A stretch of 64,000 nucleotides of DNA from CBDCWQ01 sp965223435. GTDB taxonomy: Bacteria > Myxococcota > Kuafuiibacteriia > Kuafuiibacteriales > Kuafuiibacteriaceae. A model generated the notes under the pieces. The model was given only the letters and a program-made list of their open reading frames with translations, was not told the DNA's origin and searched no databases. Position numbers and translations under genes: made by a program. This document shows positions 43,418-51,910 of this stretch, piece after piece. Each line of letters opens with the position of its first letter. Within the stretch, counting starts at the first letter, position 1. The DNA is taken from NCBI GenBank assembly GCA_965223435.1, contig CBDCWQ010000004.1, forward strand, positions 124,001 to 188,000, read 5' to 3'.

Positions 43418-43725
43418 CGGGCGCCTGGCAGGGGGGGCTTCGTAGCCTTTCATACCGACTTCGCGTTGTTTGAGGTTGCGCGCTTCGCCCCCAGGATTCC
43501 TTGTAGGCTCGGCTGAATGCCAAGACGTACAGCAAACCTGTGGGCGCCGGTGGCACAGCATGCTCTTTTTTCTTGTTGTCAGACCGAACCTTTTGACTGC
43601 CGAGATTTCGCCGATTCGCATGTTAGACCGACAACAATCTCGGCGTGTGGGTGGTGGGTATCACAGATTTCTCTTGTGTTTTTACGATCGGGGCTCGGGC
43701 ATGGGTATTGCTTCTTAGACGGCAT
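43418..43725. other. Intergenic region upstream of the WGNG/RCC1 gene
   Basis: 308 bp without a supported gene. It holds a sequence resembling a -24/-12 promoter near its right end and no strong hairpin. Confidence 0.5.
43697..43712 (+). promoter_or_regulatory. Possible sigma-54 type promoter
   Basis: GGGCATGGGTATTGCT fits TGGCAY-N5-TTGCW except for its first base, with GG and GC ten bases apart. It lies 14 bp before the ATG, which would leave almost no leader, so it may be chance. Confidence 0.25.
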
Positions 43726-46224
43726 ATGCAGATCACCCGCCGTTTGACCCTATCGTTTGCCCTTCTAGGCTTGGTCCATTGCCAGAGTCGCCCAGGGGGG
43801 GATAGTGCCCCACCCGATGTGTCGAATCTGTCGTCGGACAACGGCTCGTGGGGCAATGGTTCTTGGGGCAATGGGACCTGGGGCAACGGCTCTTGGGGCA
43901 ACGGGACTTGGGGCAACGGTTCTTGGGGTAACGGGACCTGGGGCAACGGCTCCTGGGGCAACGGGACTTGGGGCAACGGGACTTGGGGCAACGGGACTTG
44001 GGGCAATGGTTCATGGGGCAACGGGACCTGGGGCAATGGCACTTGGGGCAATGGCACCTGGGGCAACGGTTCTTGGGGTAACGGGACCTGGGGCAATGGG
44101 TCCTGGGGCAACGGGATGATCTTGAGTACCCTCTCGGTGGGCAGTCTCGACATCTCTGCTTTGGTGGATGTTTCTTTGTCGTCTGGGACCTGTGCTGCGC
44201 CAGATCGAGCCGCGGCGATGACCGAACTCATGGTCTACATGGCCACGATTCAGTGCGCCCTGCCCAATCCTTGCGTCGGTCAGGGGCCGGAGTGCATCAG
44301 CCAGATTGACTGCGCCGCCGAACAAAACTGTAAGGTGCTGACCGACTGCGATGGCAACGAGATTTACGTCTTGGGTCGCGATGGTATAGGAACCGACCAA
44401 AACGATCCTGCGGTGGTTGCGGCCGTCGATGCTTGCATCGATGTCACCCTGACTCAACTCAACAATGAGTTTCGAGCGTACGCCGACAACCTCAATCGCT
44501 ACGCTGTTTCCTGCGCCTTGCCCCCGTCGTCAGGGGGAGACTGCAGCTCGGACCCCGGGTGCACGGAAGTGACCTATCAGCTCTATCCTTCGGGCACGGA
44601 GACCAAGCAGTACTATGGGGCTATCGGACTTGCACCCACTTGGAAATCAAACCCCAACTACGACCTCGATCCCCTGGGCCAGCGCCGCGTGTCTGCGTGC
44701 CTTGCTTCACGCACCAACGCCGACCGAAAGAAAGTTCAGATTTCGATTCGCGGCCTCGGTATTCCTACAACAGCGACCGAAAGACAGATCTACCGTCAGC
44801 ATGAAGGTGCGTTTTGGGGTAATCGTTTCGACTCTGCCGCAGTCATCAATGTATGCACCGTAGATGGCGGCGGGATCTCGGGTCGGCTCTGTGCGGACGG
44901 AAGTTGCGGTTTCGTCGACCACGGGGACTGTGCGACGGCCTGCAGCAGCATGGACAGCGAGGGGAACTACACCCATTGTGGCAGCGAGTCTGACACCGAG
45001 GTGATCAATACTTTCTTGCCTTTCTCGCGGCGTTTGTCTGGTGGCTTTGACCATCGATGTGCGGTCCGCAAAGACGGAACCACCTGGTGCTGGGGAAAGA
45101 ATTACCAGGGCCAACTCGGTCTCGGAACCAGCGGCAACTATCACATTGGCGCCCAAGAGGTGACCGCTTTAGGGAACGACGTGGTGGAGTTTGCCGCCGG
45201 CACTCAGCACACCTGTGCCCGACGCTCCGACGGTTCTTTGTGGTGCTTCGGAAGAAATGGTTATGGGCGTTTGGGCAACGGGACGCTGGTGGACAGCTCG
45301 CTGCCCATTCACGTTGACACGTTGGGTTATGACGTAGCTCAGGTCAGCGCGGAGCGAGACCAGGTGTGCGCGGTCAAAACCGACGGCACCGTTTGGTGCT
45401 GGGGCTCGGACCAATATGATTCGCTTGGCGTCGATTCTCAGACCTGTGTGCATTCTTGGGGTAGCTATCCATGCAGCCCCACGCCCCAACAGGTTGATGG
45501 CCTGAGCGACGTTGTGAAGGTTGGGACCGGCAAGCACTACTCATGTGCTTTGAAGTACGACGGTTCGGTTTGGTGCTGGGGTGCGAATGGTCAGGGCAAA
45601 CTAGGCACCGGCAACTACAGTCCGCAACCAAGCCCAGTGCAAAACGCACTCCCGGTCCAGGCCATGGACATTGCAATGGGCGCCAAACACGCGTGCGCCA
45701 TCGACATTGTCGGTGACGTGTGGTGTTGGGGCGAAAATGACTATGGCGCCGTGGGCGACAATCAGGTCAACGACGACCACAAGGGGAATGTTCCGGCTCC
45801 GGTGAAGGTTCTGGGCCTGCCTCTTCCAGCGACCCAAATCGACCTCGGTATCTCGCATTCCTGTGTTGTCCTCGCCGACGACAGTTTTTGGTGCTGGGGC
45901 CAGAATCTGCTGGGCCAAATTGGCGTGGGTGATGAGGTCAATCGCCACGCGCCAGTACCCGTTTCTCTTCCCGGGCCGGTGTCCACCATGCTGGTGACCG
46001 ACACTCAGACCCAAGTCCTTCTGCAGGATGGGAGCATCTACGTGTTTGGCTCCAACGGGCTCCATCAGCTGGGTGTGGTCACCACCGAGACCTGTGTGGG
46101 TCTAACCAGTCCCGTGACATGTTCGACCACGCCGATCCGCATGACGGTCTTGGACAACTGCGGTGACGGGGTGTGCGACGTGGGTGAGAGCGCTGGAAGC
46201 TGCGCCGCCGATTGTGCTCCCTAG
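43726..46224 (+). CDS. Lipoprotein with WGNG pentapeptide repeats and RCC1 repeats
   Basis: 832 residues. ATG 43726 gives a short signal ending LLGLVHC, a lipobox. Next come 18 perfect pentapeptides WGNG[S/T] (43849-44118), then a Cys-rich region (CVGQGPECISQIDCAAEQNC), then about seven RCC1-type blades, each with a C-x-WCWG motif (CAVRKDGTTWCWGKNYQGQLG, shown in part as DGTTWCWG; DGSLWCFG; DGTVWCWG; DGSVWCWG; GDVWCWG; DSFWCWG), and a tail CGDGVCDVGESAGSCAADC. RCC1-like propellers in secreted proteins of this group have no settled role. Paired Cys in each blade suggest disulfides, fitting a surface location. Confidence 0.85.
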   Translation: MQITRRLTLSFALLGLVHCQSRPGGDSAPPDVSNLSSDNGSWGNGSWGNGTWGNGSWGNGTWGNGSWGNGTWGNGSWGNGTWGNGTWGNGTWGNGSWGNGTWGNGTWGNGTWGNGSWGNGTWGNGSWGNGMILSTLSVGSLDISALVDVSLSSGTCAAPDRAAAMTELMVYMATIQCALPNPCVGQGPECISQIDCAAEQNCKVLTDCDGNEIYVLGRDGIGTDQNDPAVVAAVDACIDVTLTQLNNEFRAYADNLNRYAVSCALPPSSGGDCSSDPGCTEVTYQLYPSGTETKQYYGAIGLAPTWKSNPNYDLDPLGQRRVSACLASRTNADRKKVQISIRGLGIPTTATERQIYRQHEGAFWGNRFDSAAVINVCTVDGGGISGRLCADGSCGFVDHGDCATACSSMDSEGNYTHCGSESDTEVINTFLPFSRRLSGGFDHRCAVRKDGTTWCWGKNYQGQLGLGTSGNYHIGAQEVTALGNDVVEFAAGTQHTCARRSDGSLWCFGRNGYGRLGNGTLVDSSLPIHVDTLGYDVAQVSAERDQVCAVKTDGTVWCWGSDQYDSLGVDSQTCVHSWGSYPCSPTPQQVDGLSDVVKVGTGKHYSCALKYDGSVWCWGANGQGKLGTGNYSPQPSPVQNALPVQAMDIAMGAKHACAIDIVGDVWCWGENDYGAVGDNQVNDDHKGNVPAPVKVLGLPLPATQIDLGISHSCVVLADDSFWCWGQNLLGQIGVGDEVNRHAPVPVSLPGPVSTMLVTDTQTQVLLQDGSIYVFGSNGLHQLGVVTTETCVGLTSPVTCSTTPIRMTVLDNCGDGVCDVGESAGSCAADCAP
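43849..44118 (+). repeat. 18 tandem 15-bp units encoding WGNG[S/T]
   Basis: Each unit is TGG GGC/T AA[C/T] GG[C/T/G] [A/T]C[N]; the last ends in ATG instead of Ser/Thr. Third positions vary between units while the protein repeat is constant, showing selection on the peptide, with some near-identical units that suggest slippage or unequal crossing-over. Confidence 0.9.
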
Positions 46225-46250
46225 CGTCCTGGGGTTTTGAAGGACAGGTT

Positions 46251-48171
46251 CTAACGTGCTCTTCGGGTGAGCACCCGAATTCGCATCCACGAGGAGGTGT
46301 GGCTCGGCGCGGATACACCAAGCGGGTACAGGACTTCGAGGGTGAAAGGGCGAAGACTCGCCTCCAAAGCGGTCCCCTCGACGAACCCGATGGCCACAGA
46401 GGTGGAGTCGTCATAAGGCGAGATATCAAGACTCAAGAAGTCATTGCCCCACGGGTCGGCGGCATGTCCAAAGGAATGGAGGCGGGTCCTGAGCGGGGGC
46501 CCCATCTCTTCGGGGCCGTCAAGAATAACAAGCATTTCTCGGTCTTCCACGTTCTGTAGCTTTTGTGGAAGTTCTGCCCTCCACTGGTACAGCTCGGGCT
46601 CGTGCTCAGGGTCCAAGAAGTGTCGTTCGAGGTGGACATATTGATCCAGCTCGACTCCAAAATCCTGGGCAGCCAAGGTCTCGAAATTGTCCTTGATGAA
46701 CACATAGCCGCTCGGGGTCCTTGTTTCGTTGTCTTCTCTGCGTAGCTGTCCCTGCTCTTGAAGCTTTTTATGGGCGGTGAGATGATCGACGAAGTAGGCC
46801 ATGTCGTCACTGCTTTCTGGATTGGCATCGAAGAAGATCAAGCTGATGGCTTGAATCTCATCAAAGTTTGGCTGCCGATCTTGCGACTGGCTGCTTCTGT
46901 TGACTTCTACCAGTTCGAAAGCCTCAGCGTTGAGTGGAATGTGGATCCTCTGGTAGGTCTCGCCAAGCGGTGTTTTTCTCACCTGAGACCAGCTTTCTCC
47001 GTCGGCGTCGCGGAATCCGAACGCAATAGAGCTTCCTTCGCCTGAGCTTTTTGCATACAGAGAAACTTCGCCGAAGTCACTCAGGTCGGTGATTTCAGCC
47101 AGGTCGTGTACGACTCCGCCAAAGGCGTGCAGGGCCGTATTGTCGTACCGGAGCCCGCGGAGGCCAAAATGCGCGGCCGCCGGATCACTGGTACTCACAT
47201 GGGGTGCGCCCACCCCAAAGGCAAACCAGTCGTTCGTTTCCGTCTCAAAGTCGAACCATGCCATACGTTGTCCGTATTGGGGACCGGCGAGCACCAAGTC
47301 ACCGACGACTTCGACGATCCAATCATGATAAGAAGACACCCGGGTGTACATACCCGGCCGGTTTGGCTGAGCGCAGCCTCGGCCCCAGCTTACGATACCT
47401 GCCAATTTGGCCTCGTTGGACCGCGGATCGCGCACCACCAAGGGGCCCCCGCTGTCACCCTGGCACGCATCTTTGCCGCCTTCTTTGAGTCCGGCGGCCA
47501 GCATGCCGTGGGTGATGGTGTCATGGGAATAGGCCAATTGCGCGTCGGCCCGGGAAACGATGGGCAAAGTGACTGCGTGTAGGGCGGACGGGGTGCTCCC
47601 ATTGGGAACGAGGGCGCCCCAGCCACTGACTGTTGCGTTTTGGCCGGGGGCGGTTAGGCCGCGGGCTCTATCGCTTCGTGTGACCAAAGGAATGGGACGT
47701 GCGCGCTCCGTTGAAAGATTGAGGGGCTCTTTGAGGTGTACAAGGGCGATGTCATGCGCCTCCGTTTCCTTGTTGTACCTTTCGTGGACAATCGTTTGGT
47801 CGACGTGTCGGACTTGGGCGTGGTGCTTTGCGGTCAGCACCCCCCATGCCCGCAACCACTTCGAGAACCGACGGATCCTCAAAGTCCACCACACAGTGGG
47901 CGGCCGTCAGGACCCACTGTGCGCTCAATATGGCTCCTCCACACCAGTGATCGCCGTATTGCAGCGAAATCTGCCAGGGGTGTTCTTGAATAAGGGCCCG
48001 GGTCCCGCCTACCACAGCATTGTTGTGGATCGCGGCCTCTTCGAGGGGGCTTTGGCAGGCCGCCAAGCCGGCAACATGAGCTGCCAGGATGAAACCAGCC
48101 AGCGAGTGCGTTGACAGGCACCGGCGGAAACGAAAACGGCAGCGATGAGGTTGGGCAATATGAGTTGTCAT
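46251..48171 (-). pseudogene. Trypsin-like serine protease lipoprotein interrupted by one frameshift
   Basis: The 5' part (48171 to about 47845) has a lipobox signal (HVAGLAAC), the mature N-terminus VVGGTRALIQEHPWQISLQ and the catalytic His in LTAAHC. The rest is in another frame: catalytic Asp in HDIALVHL, Ser in GKDACQGDSGGPLV, then GIVSWGRGCAQPNRPGMYTRV. The break falls in a C6 run (+ strand 47840-47845); removing one base gives VVAGMGVLTAKHHAQV, a normal protease sequence. All three catalytic residues are intact. After the protease domain come a jelly-roll-like domain (FDFETETNDWFAFG, SLYAKSSGEGSSIAFGFRDADG) and a C-terminal domain of ~130 residues. Either a recent pseudogene, a slippage-controlled gene, or a sequence error. 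Confidence 0.8.
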
Positions 48172-48355
48172 GGGATGGCTTCGTATGTGGGTAAAAGTGG
48201 TCTCTTTGAATAGTATGGCCTACTTGTTGTCCTGTGAAAACTTCAAAATGAGCGATGAAACCTTGGTTGCTTATGTGATCTTGCGTACTGGTTTCAGTAC
48301 TTTAGCTGTTTGTGCCAATAGTCAAGACGTATCTTGTCTCATCATACTGTGAACT

Positions 48356-49960
48356 GTGCGGTTTTTGATTTTGTCGTGGGTGGCGTCGATGATGCATACA
48401 ATATTGCTTCCTGCGTTTTCGTACGCGGACGATTTTTACGTCGATTCTGTCGGTGGCAGCGATGGTGGGGATGGCACTTTGGCGGCCCCCTGGCGGAGCC
48501 TCAACAAAATCAATAGTCAGACCTTTCAGCCTGGCGACCGTGTGTTGCTTAAAAATGGGGGGGCGCTTCGATGGTGAATTGATTGCGAATGGTCCGGGTC
48601 TTGCCTCGACCCCTGTTGTGTATTCGAGTTACGGACAGGGACCAAGGCCGGTGGTCTCTCAAGTGACTGTTCTTGCCGACTACAGTCAGGTCGATGCCAT
48701 CGATGTCGATCACAAAAAAGAGGCCCAGGACGCGGTGCGAGTCAACGGCGCCAAAGATGTGGTGCTCCGGAACATGGAGATCAAAAACGGCGTGCGTGAT
48801 GGCGTAGACGCAAACCGGTCACCTGGCCTCCTCATAGAGAACTGTCACATTCATCACTTCTTGGCAGGGTCCTTTAGCAGTCAAGCGGATGCCCATGGGG
48901 TTGTGGTGGCCGATAGCTTGGGCGTGACCCTGCGCAACACGGAAATTCACCACGTGTCTGGCGACAGTTTTCAGAATGACCCCGATAGAGACCAAATTAT
49001 CAGCAACGACATCCTCATCGAAGGCTGCCACTTTTGGACAAGCCCGCTGGCAGAAACATTCAATAGCAACTGGAAGGCTGGTCAGCGTCCGGGTGAAAAC
49101 GCGGTCGATACCAAAATCGTGAAGAGTGGCTGGGACTCTGTGGAGCGCATGCGCATCACGATCCGGGACACGGTCGCTCATGGTTGGGAGCGAGACAGCT
49201 TCATTTCCAACAAGGCGGCCTTCAATATGAAAGAAAAGATCGAGGCCGTTTTCGAACGGGTCACAGTCTACAACAGTGAGATTGCCTTCAGATTGAGAGG
49301 CGCGCGCGGCAACGCCAACAATACTATTCGCAACGCAGTCATCTACGACTGCGAAAATGGGATCCGAGCGGAAGATCATTTGAGTGAGTTGGTCGTGCAC
49401 AATACAACTTTTGGTGGTTCCATTGGACGCAATCTTACGCATGCCCGGGGGAAGCAATCGGCGTCCCCACGTGGGATTTCAAAAACAACGCCTTCTTATC
49501 AGACCCACCTGAAGAGGCGTCGCACGTCAGCAACAAACGGGCCCAACCATTCGACTTTGTGGACGCGGCTCGCCACGATTACCTGGTGAACGGGTTCATC
49601 GCTGGTCAATGCTGGCGACGCCCTCTTGTCCGTGAGCCCCGACCGCGATGGGGTGATGCGGGAGGCCCTTCCCGACGTAGGGGCCTACGAGTATCGAGAT
49701 GACTCCGGCACATCACCGAAACCCGATGCGGGCCCCCCCCACGGTTGATGCGGGGACCGCCCCGGCAGCGGATGCCGGGTCAAAGTCCCGCCCCAGACGC
49801 TGGCCCAAGCTCAGGGACAAAACCGTCGGTCAGCAGCGATGGCGGATGCCGCTGTACCTTTGCTGCGCACAAACCGGAGGGCACCTTGGCTGTGTTTTTC
49901 ATGGCAGTCTTGGTCTGGCGCCGTCGCCGTCGATTACCCGTTTCGGTCATGCCCAGATAA
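48356..49960 (+). pseudogene. Right-handed beta-helix protein with MYXO-CTERM-like tail, several frame breaks
   Basis: GTG 48356 starts a signal peptide (LLPAFSYA) and DDFYVDSVGGSDGGDGT, the usual start of a parallel beta-helix protein. The frame breaks in a G7 run (48557-48563); one base less restores KNGGRFDGELIANG. The longest piece, to about 49449, carries helix rungs (DVVLRNMEIKNGVRDGVD, GVTLRNTEIHHVSGDS). Further breaks at a G5 near 49449, at 49585, at a C8 run near 49730 and at a C4 near 49789 would join AIGVPTWDFKNNAFL, FDFVDAARHDYLVNG, GVMREALPDVGAYEY, a DAG-rich linker and the tail DGGCRCTFAAHKPEG, a hydrophobic helix and RRRRR. The tail is the sorting signal known in Myxococcota. 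Confidence 0.75.
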
Positions 49961-50264
49961 GGCTTGTCAGGTAATAGGGCGAACACTGCAGACCATCGCC
50001 TTCGACAATCCGCGAGAATTTACAACATACATAATGGTCAATGGTGCTTACCAGTGAAGCGCCGCAAGCGAGATCCGTAGCGAAGCGAGTTTGAATTCGA
50101 TTCTTCATCCATCAAGCGCATTGAGGGCAAGGCCATCTCTCTTAGTTGCCAGAAAAAACAAGCCAATATCTACGTGCTTGCATTGTGATCTGATTTTGCC
50201 ATGTTGGACGATGGCAATCATCTCTATCTCGCATTTTAAAACTGCTGTAGCAACATGACTTGAC
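49961..50264. other. Intergenic region without a supported gene
   Basis: 304 bp of lower GC than its surroundings, between two broken genes. Short ORFs here show no family signal. I see no repeat boundary or strong hairpin. Confidence 0.4.
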
Positions 50265-51176
50265 TTGGGGCAGGTCGATGTAGATAGGTGTGTCCCTAGA
50301 TTCACCTTGATATCAGCTTTGATCGTCGGTGTTGTGGGATGCAGTGACGGAAACGGGAGCGAGAACGGGTACAAGAACAAGACAAGCGTTGAAGGCTCGG
50401 AAACCTTCCGTCTACAGGCCCACAATCGGTACAGTTACGTGCTCAATCGGTCTCTGAGCTTGACCGATCCGAGTGGCCACTTTTTCTCCTTTGTTGGTTT
50501 CCTGAGAGCGACTGCCCACGGCGTGGTTCAGGGTGTAACGTCCACGGCTATGGGGGGCAAGTTTGCCTCAGGATTCTTAGGGGCCTTTAGCGGAAGTTTT
50601 CTTGGTCATCTCGTAAACCTGAAGCTGCCGGTCGCACTCGCGTCCAACAAGCTTTCAGCCTGGTTGCGGCCGGCGTTGTTGGCGGAACCTCCTCCGTTAT
50701 TGGGGGAGGCAAGGGGGGATTTCAATAGCTGGCGGGAGATTCTGGAAGGTCTCGAGACACAGCTGGGCCTCTTGCCGGGGCACCCTGCCCTTGATCTCGC
50801 AACAGACCTGAGCGCACTGACACGACAGGCGGGTTCAAAGCCATCTCCGATACTCAACGAACCGACGCCGAATCCTCATGGGGCTTCCGCCCTTGAATGG
50901 TCCGAAGCGAAAAATGCGTCTGAGATACTAAGGCGTGTCTCGTGGTTCGAGGCATTGGGAGTCAGGATTGGTCTAGGTTTTGTCCGCAGGCTGGGCAGCT
51001 GTTGGCGCCGCCGTCAACAGACTCTCCACAAAAGTAGCAAAAGGGCTGGTCGGAGGCTTGGGCAGAGGCGGCCTGGCCGGCCTCCGTGGCGGCCGTTTCT
51101 TCGGAAGTCGGTCGCAGGAGACCTACCGAGGGGGTGCTGGCCGTCCAGCCAATCGCGCCGCTGGGGGCGAGGTTGA
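50265..51176 (+). pseudogene. Rhs core remnant behind a lipoprotein-like signal sequence, frameshifted
   Basis: The frame opens with a TTG and a lipobox-like leader (SALIVGVVGC), then an Asp/Asn/Lys stretch, then the end of an Rhs core: AHNRYSYVLNRSLSLTDPSGH and GGKFASGFLGAFSGSF. Around 50660-50715 a neighbouring frame reads SLVAAGVVGGTSSVIGGGK, the usual continuation of that core, before returning, so the remnant is frame-broken. Nothing after about 50730 is recognisable, and the last ~215 bp overlap the opposite zinc-ribbon gene, so the true end is probably earlier. Rhs proteins are large polymorphic-toxin carriers; only the end of the core is left and no toxin tip is visible. Confidence 0.6.
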
Positions 51177-51750
51177 CCCATTCTTGCGGGCTGCCGTCCG
51201 GTTGACTGGGTGCTCTTTGGGGGAGCTTGCCTTCTGGTCGCCAGCCCCGCTTGTCTGCGCTTCGCTTTCCCGAGGCAATGTCCTGCGCGCCCGGTAGCGC
51301 CGCAACGAGGCCCTCGAGACTGCGGGCGGCCTGCTGGGATTCTTTGGGGATGGGACCAAAGCCCACCCAGTCGTCGGTGGCTACGACTTGCGGATAAGTT
51401 TCAGCCAGGGTGACGAGTGCGTCCAAGAAGGCGTCTCGGATCGAGGCGCGGACGATCTGATCGTTGGTTGCGGTCCACGAAAAGTGGGTGCTGAGAGGGT
51501 CATCGGGCTGGACGGCAGGCCCCGGCGCCGCGCGGGACTCGAGCTGCAGATCGGCCGCGAGTGGATTGGGGAGGCCGGCAATGATGAATCTTTCGACGGT
51601 CAGCTCTCGGCCGCTTTCGCTTTGCGACCGGCTGCGCGTGCTCAGCCGGTCCCACACAATGACGTCGATCCCTTGGAAATGGGCTTCAGCTCCTGGCGTC
51701 CCATCGGCACAGAATCGGTCGAGTTCCTCGGCAGTCGTGACGTCTTGCAT
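50962..51750 (-). CDS. Protein of unknown function with C-terminal zinc ribbon
   Basis: 262 residues, ATG start. The C-terminus has two CxxC knuckles (CYFCGESVDGGANSCPACG), a clear zinc ribbon, which is the main reason to believe this frame over the opposite one. The N-terminal 130 residues look like a folded domain (ELDRFCADGTPGAEAHFQGI, IRDAFLDALVTLAETYPQV); the middle is Pro/Ser/Gly-rich linker. No signal peptide, so cytoplasmic. I do not recognise the N-terminal domain. It is divergent from the carrier-like gene. Confidence 0.6.
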   Translation of the reverse strand: MQDVTTAEELDRFCADGTPGAEAHFQGIDVIVWDRLSTRSRSQSESGRELTVERFIIAGLPNPLAADLQLESRAAPGPAVQPDDPLSTHFSWTATNDQIVRASIRDAFLDALVTLAETYPQVVATDDWVGFGPIPKESQQAARSLEGLVAALPGAQDIASGKRSADKRGWRPEGKLPQRAPSQPDGSPQEWVNLAPSGAIGWTASTPSVGLLRPTSEETAATEAGQAASAQASDQPFCYFCGESVDGGANSCPACGQNLDQS

Positions 51751-51910
51751 GCTGCAAGACCCTGCCAGATGTGGGCGACCGATTCAACGGAATGCCTCAA
51801 GATGATCACGGGGACCACGCCAGCAAGGAGAAATGCCGCTGGCCGAGGGGGCTGCAGAGCCAAGGGTAAACCACGTGATTTGAGTCCAGGCTCCGGCTGG
51901 CGCGTGGTCT

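Noticed and set aside
43623..44231. Minus-strand frame with a PLPQV/PLPQE repeat
   Set aside because: It is the mirror of the 15-bp WGNG repeat; the + strand frame has a lipobox, a long domain downstream and synonymous variation.
48285..48300. Hairpin GTACTG-GTTT-CAGTAC between the protease and the beta-helix gene
   Set aside because: Six base pairs in a divergent promoter gap; no sign that it is an operator or terminator.
50105..50425. Minus-strand frame of 106 codons
   Set aside because: It overlaps the Rhs remnant leader and has no recognisable domain or ribosome binding site.
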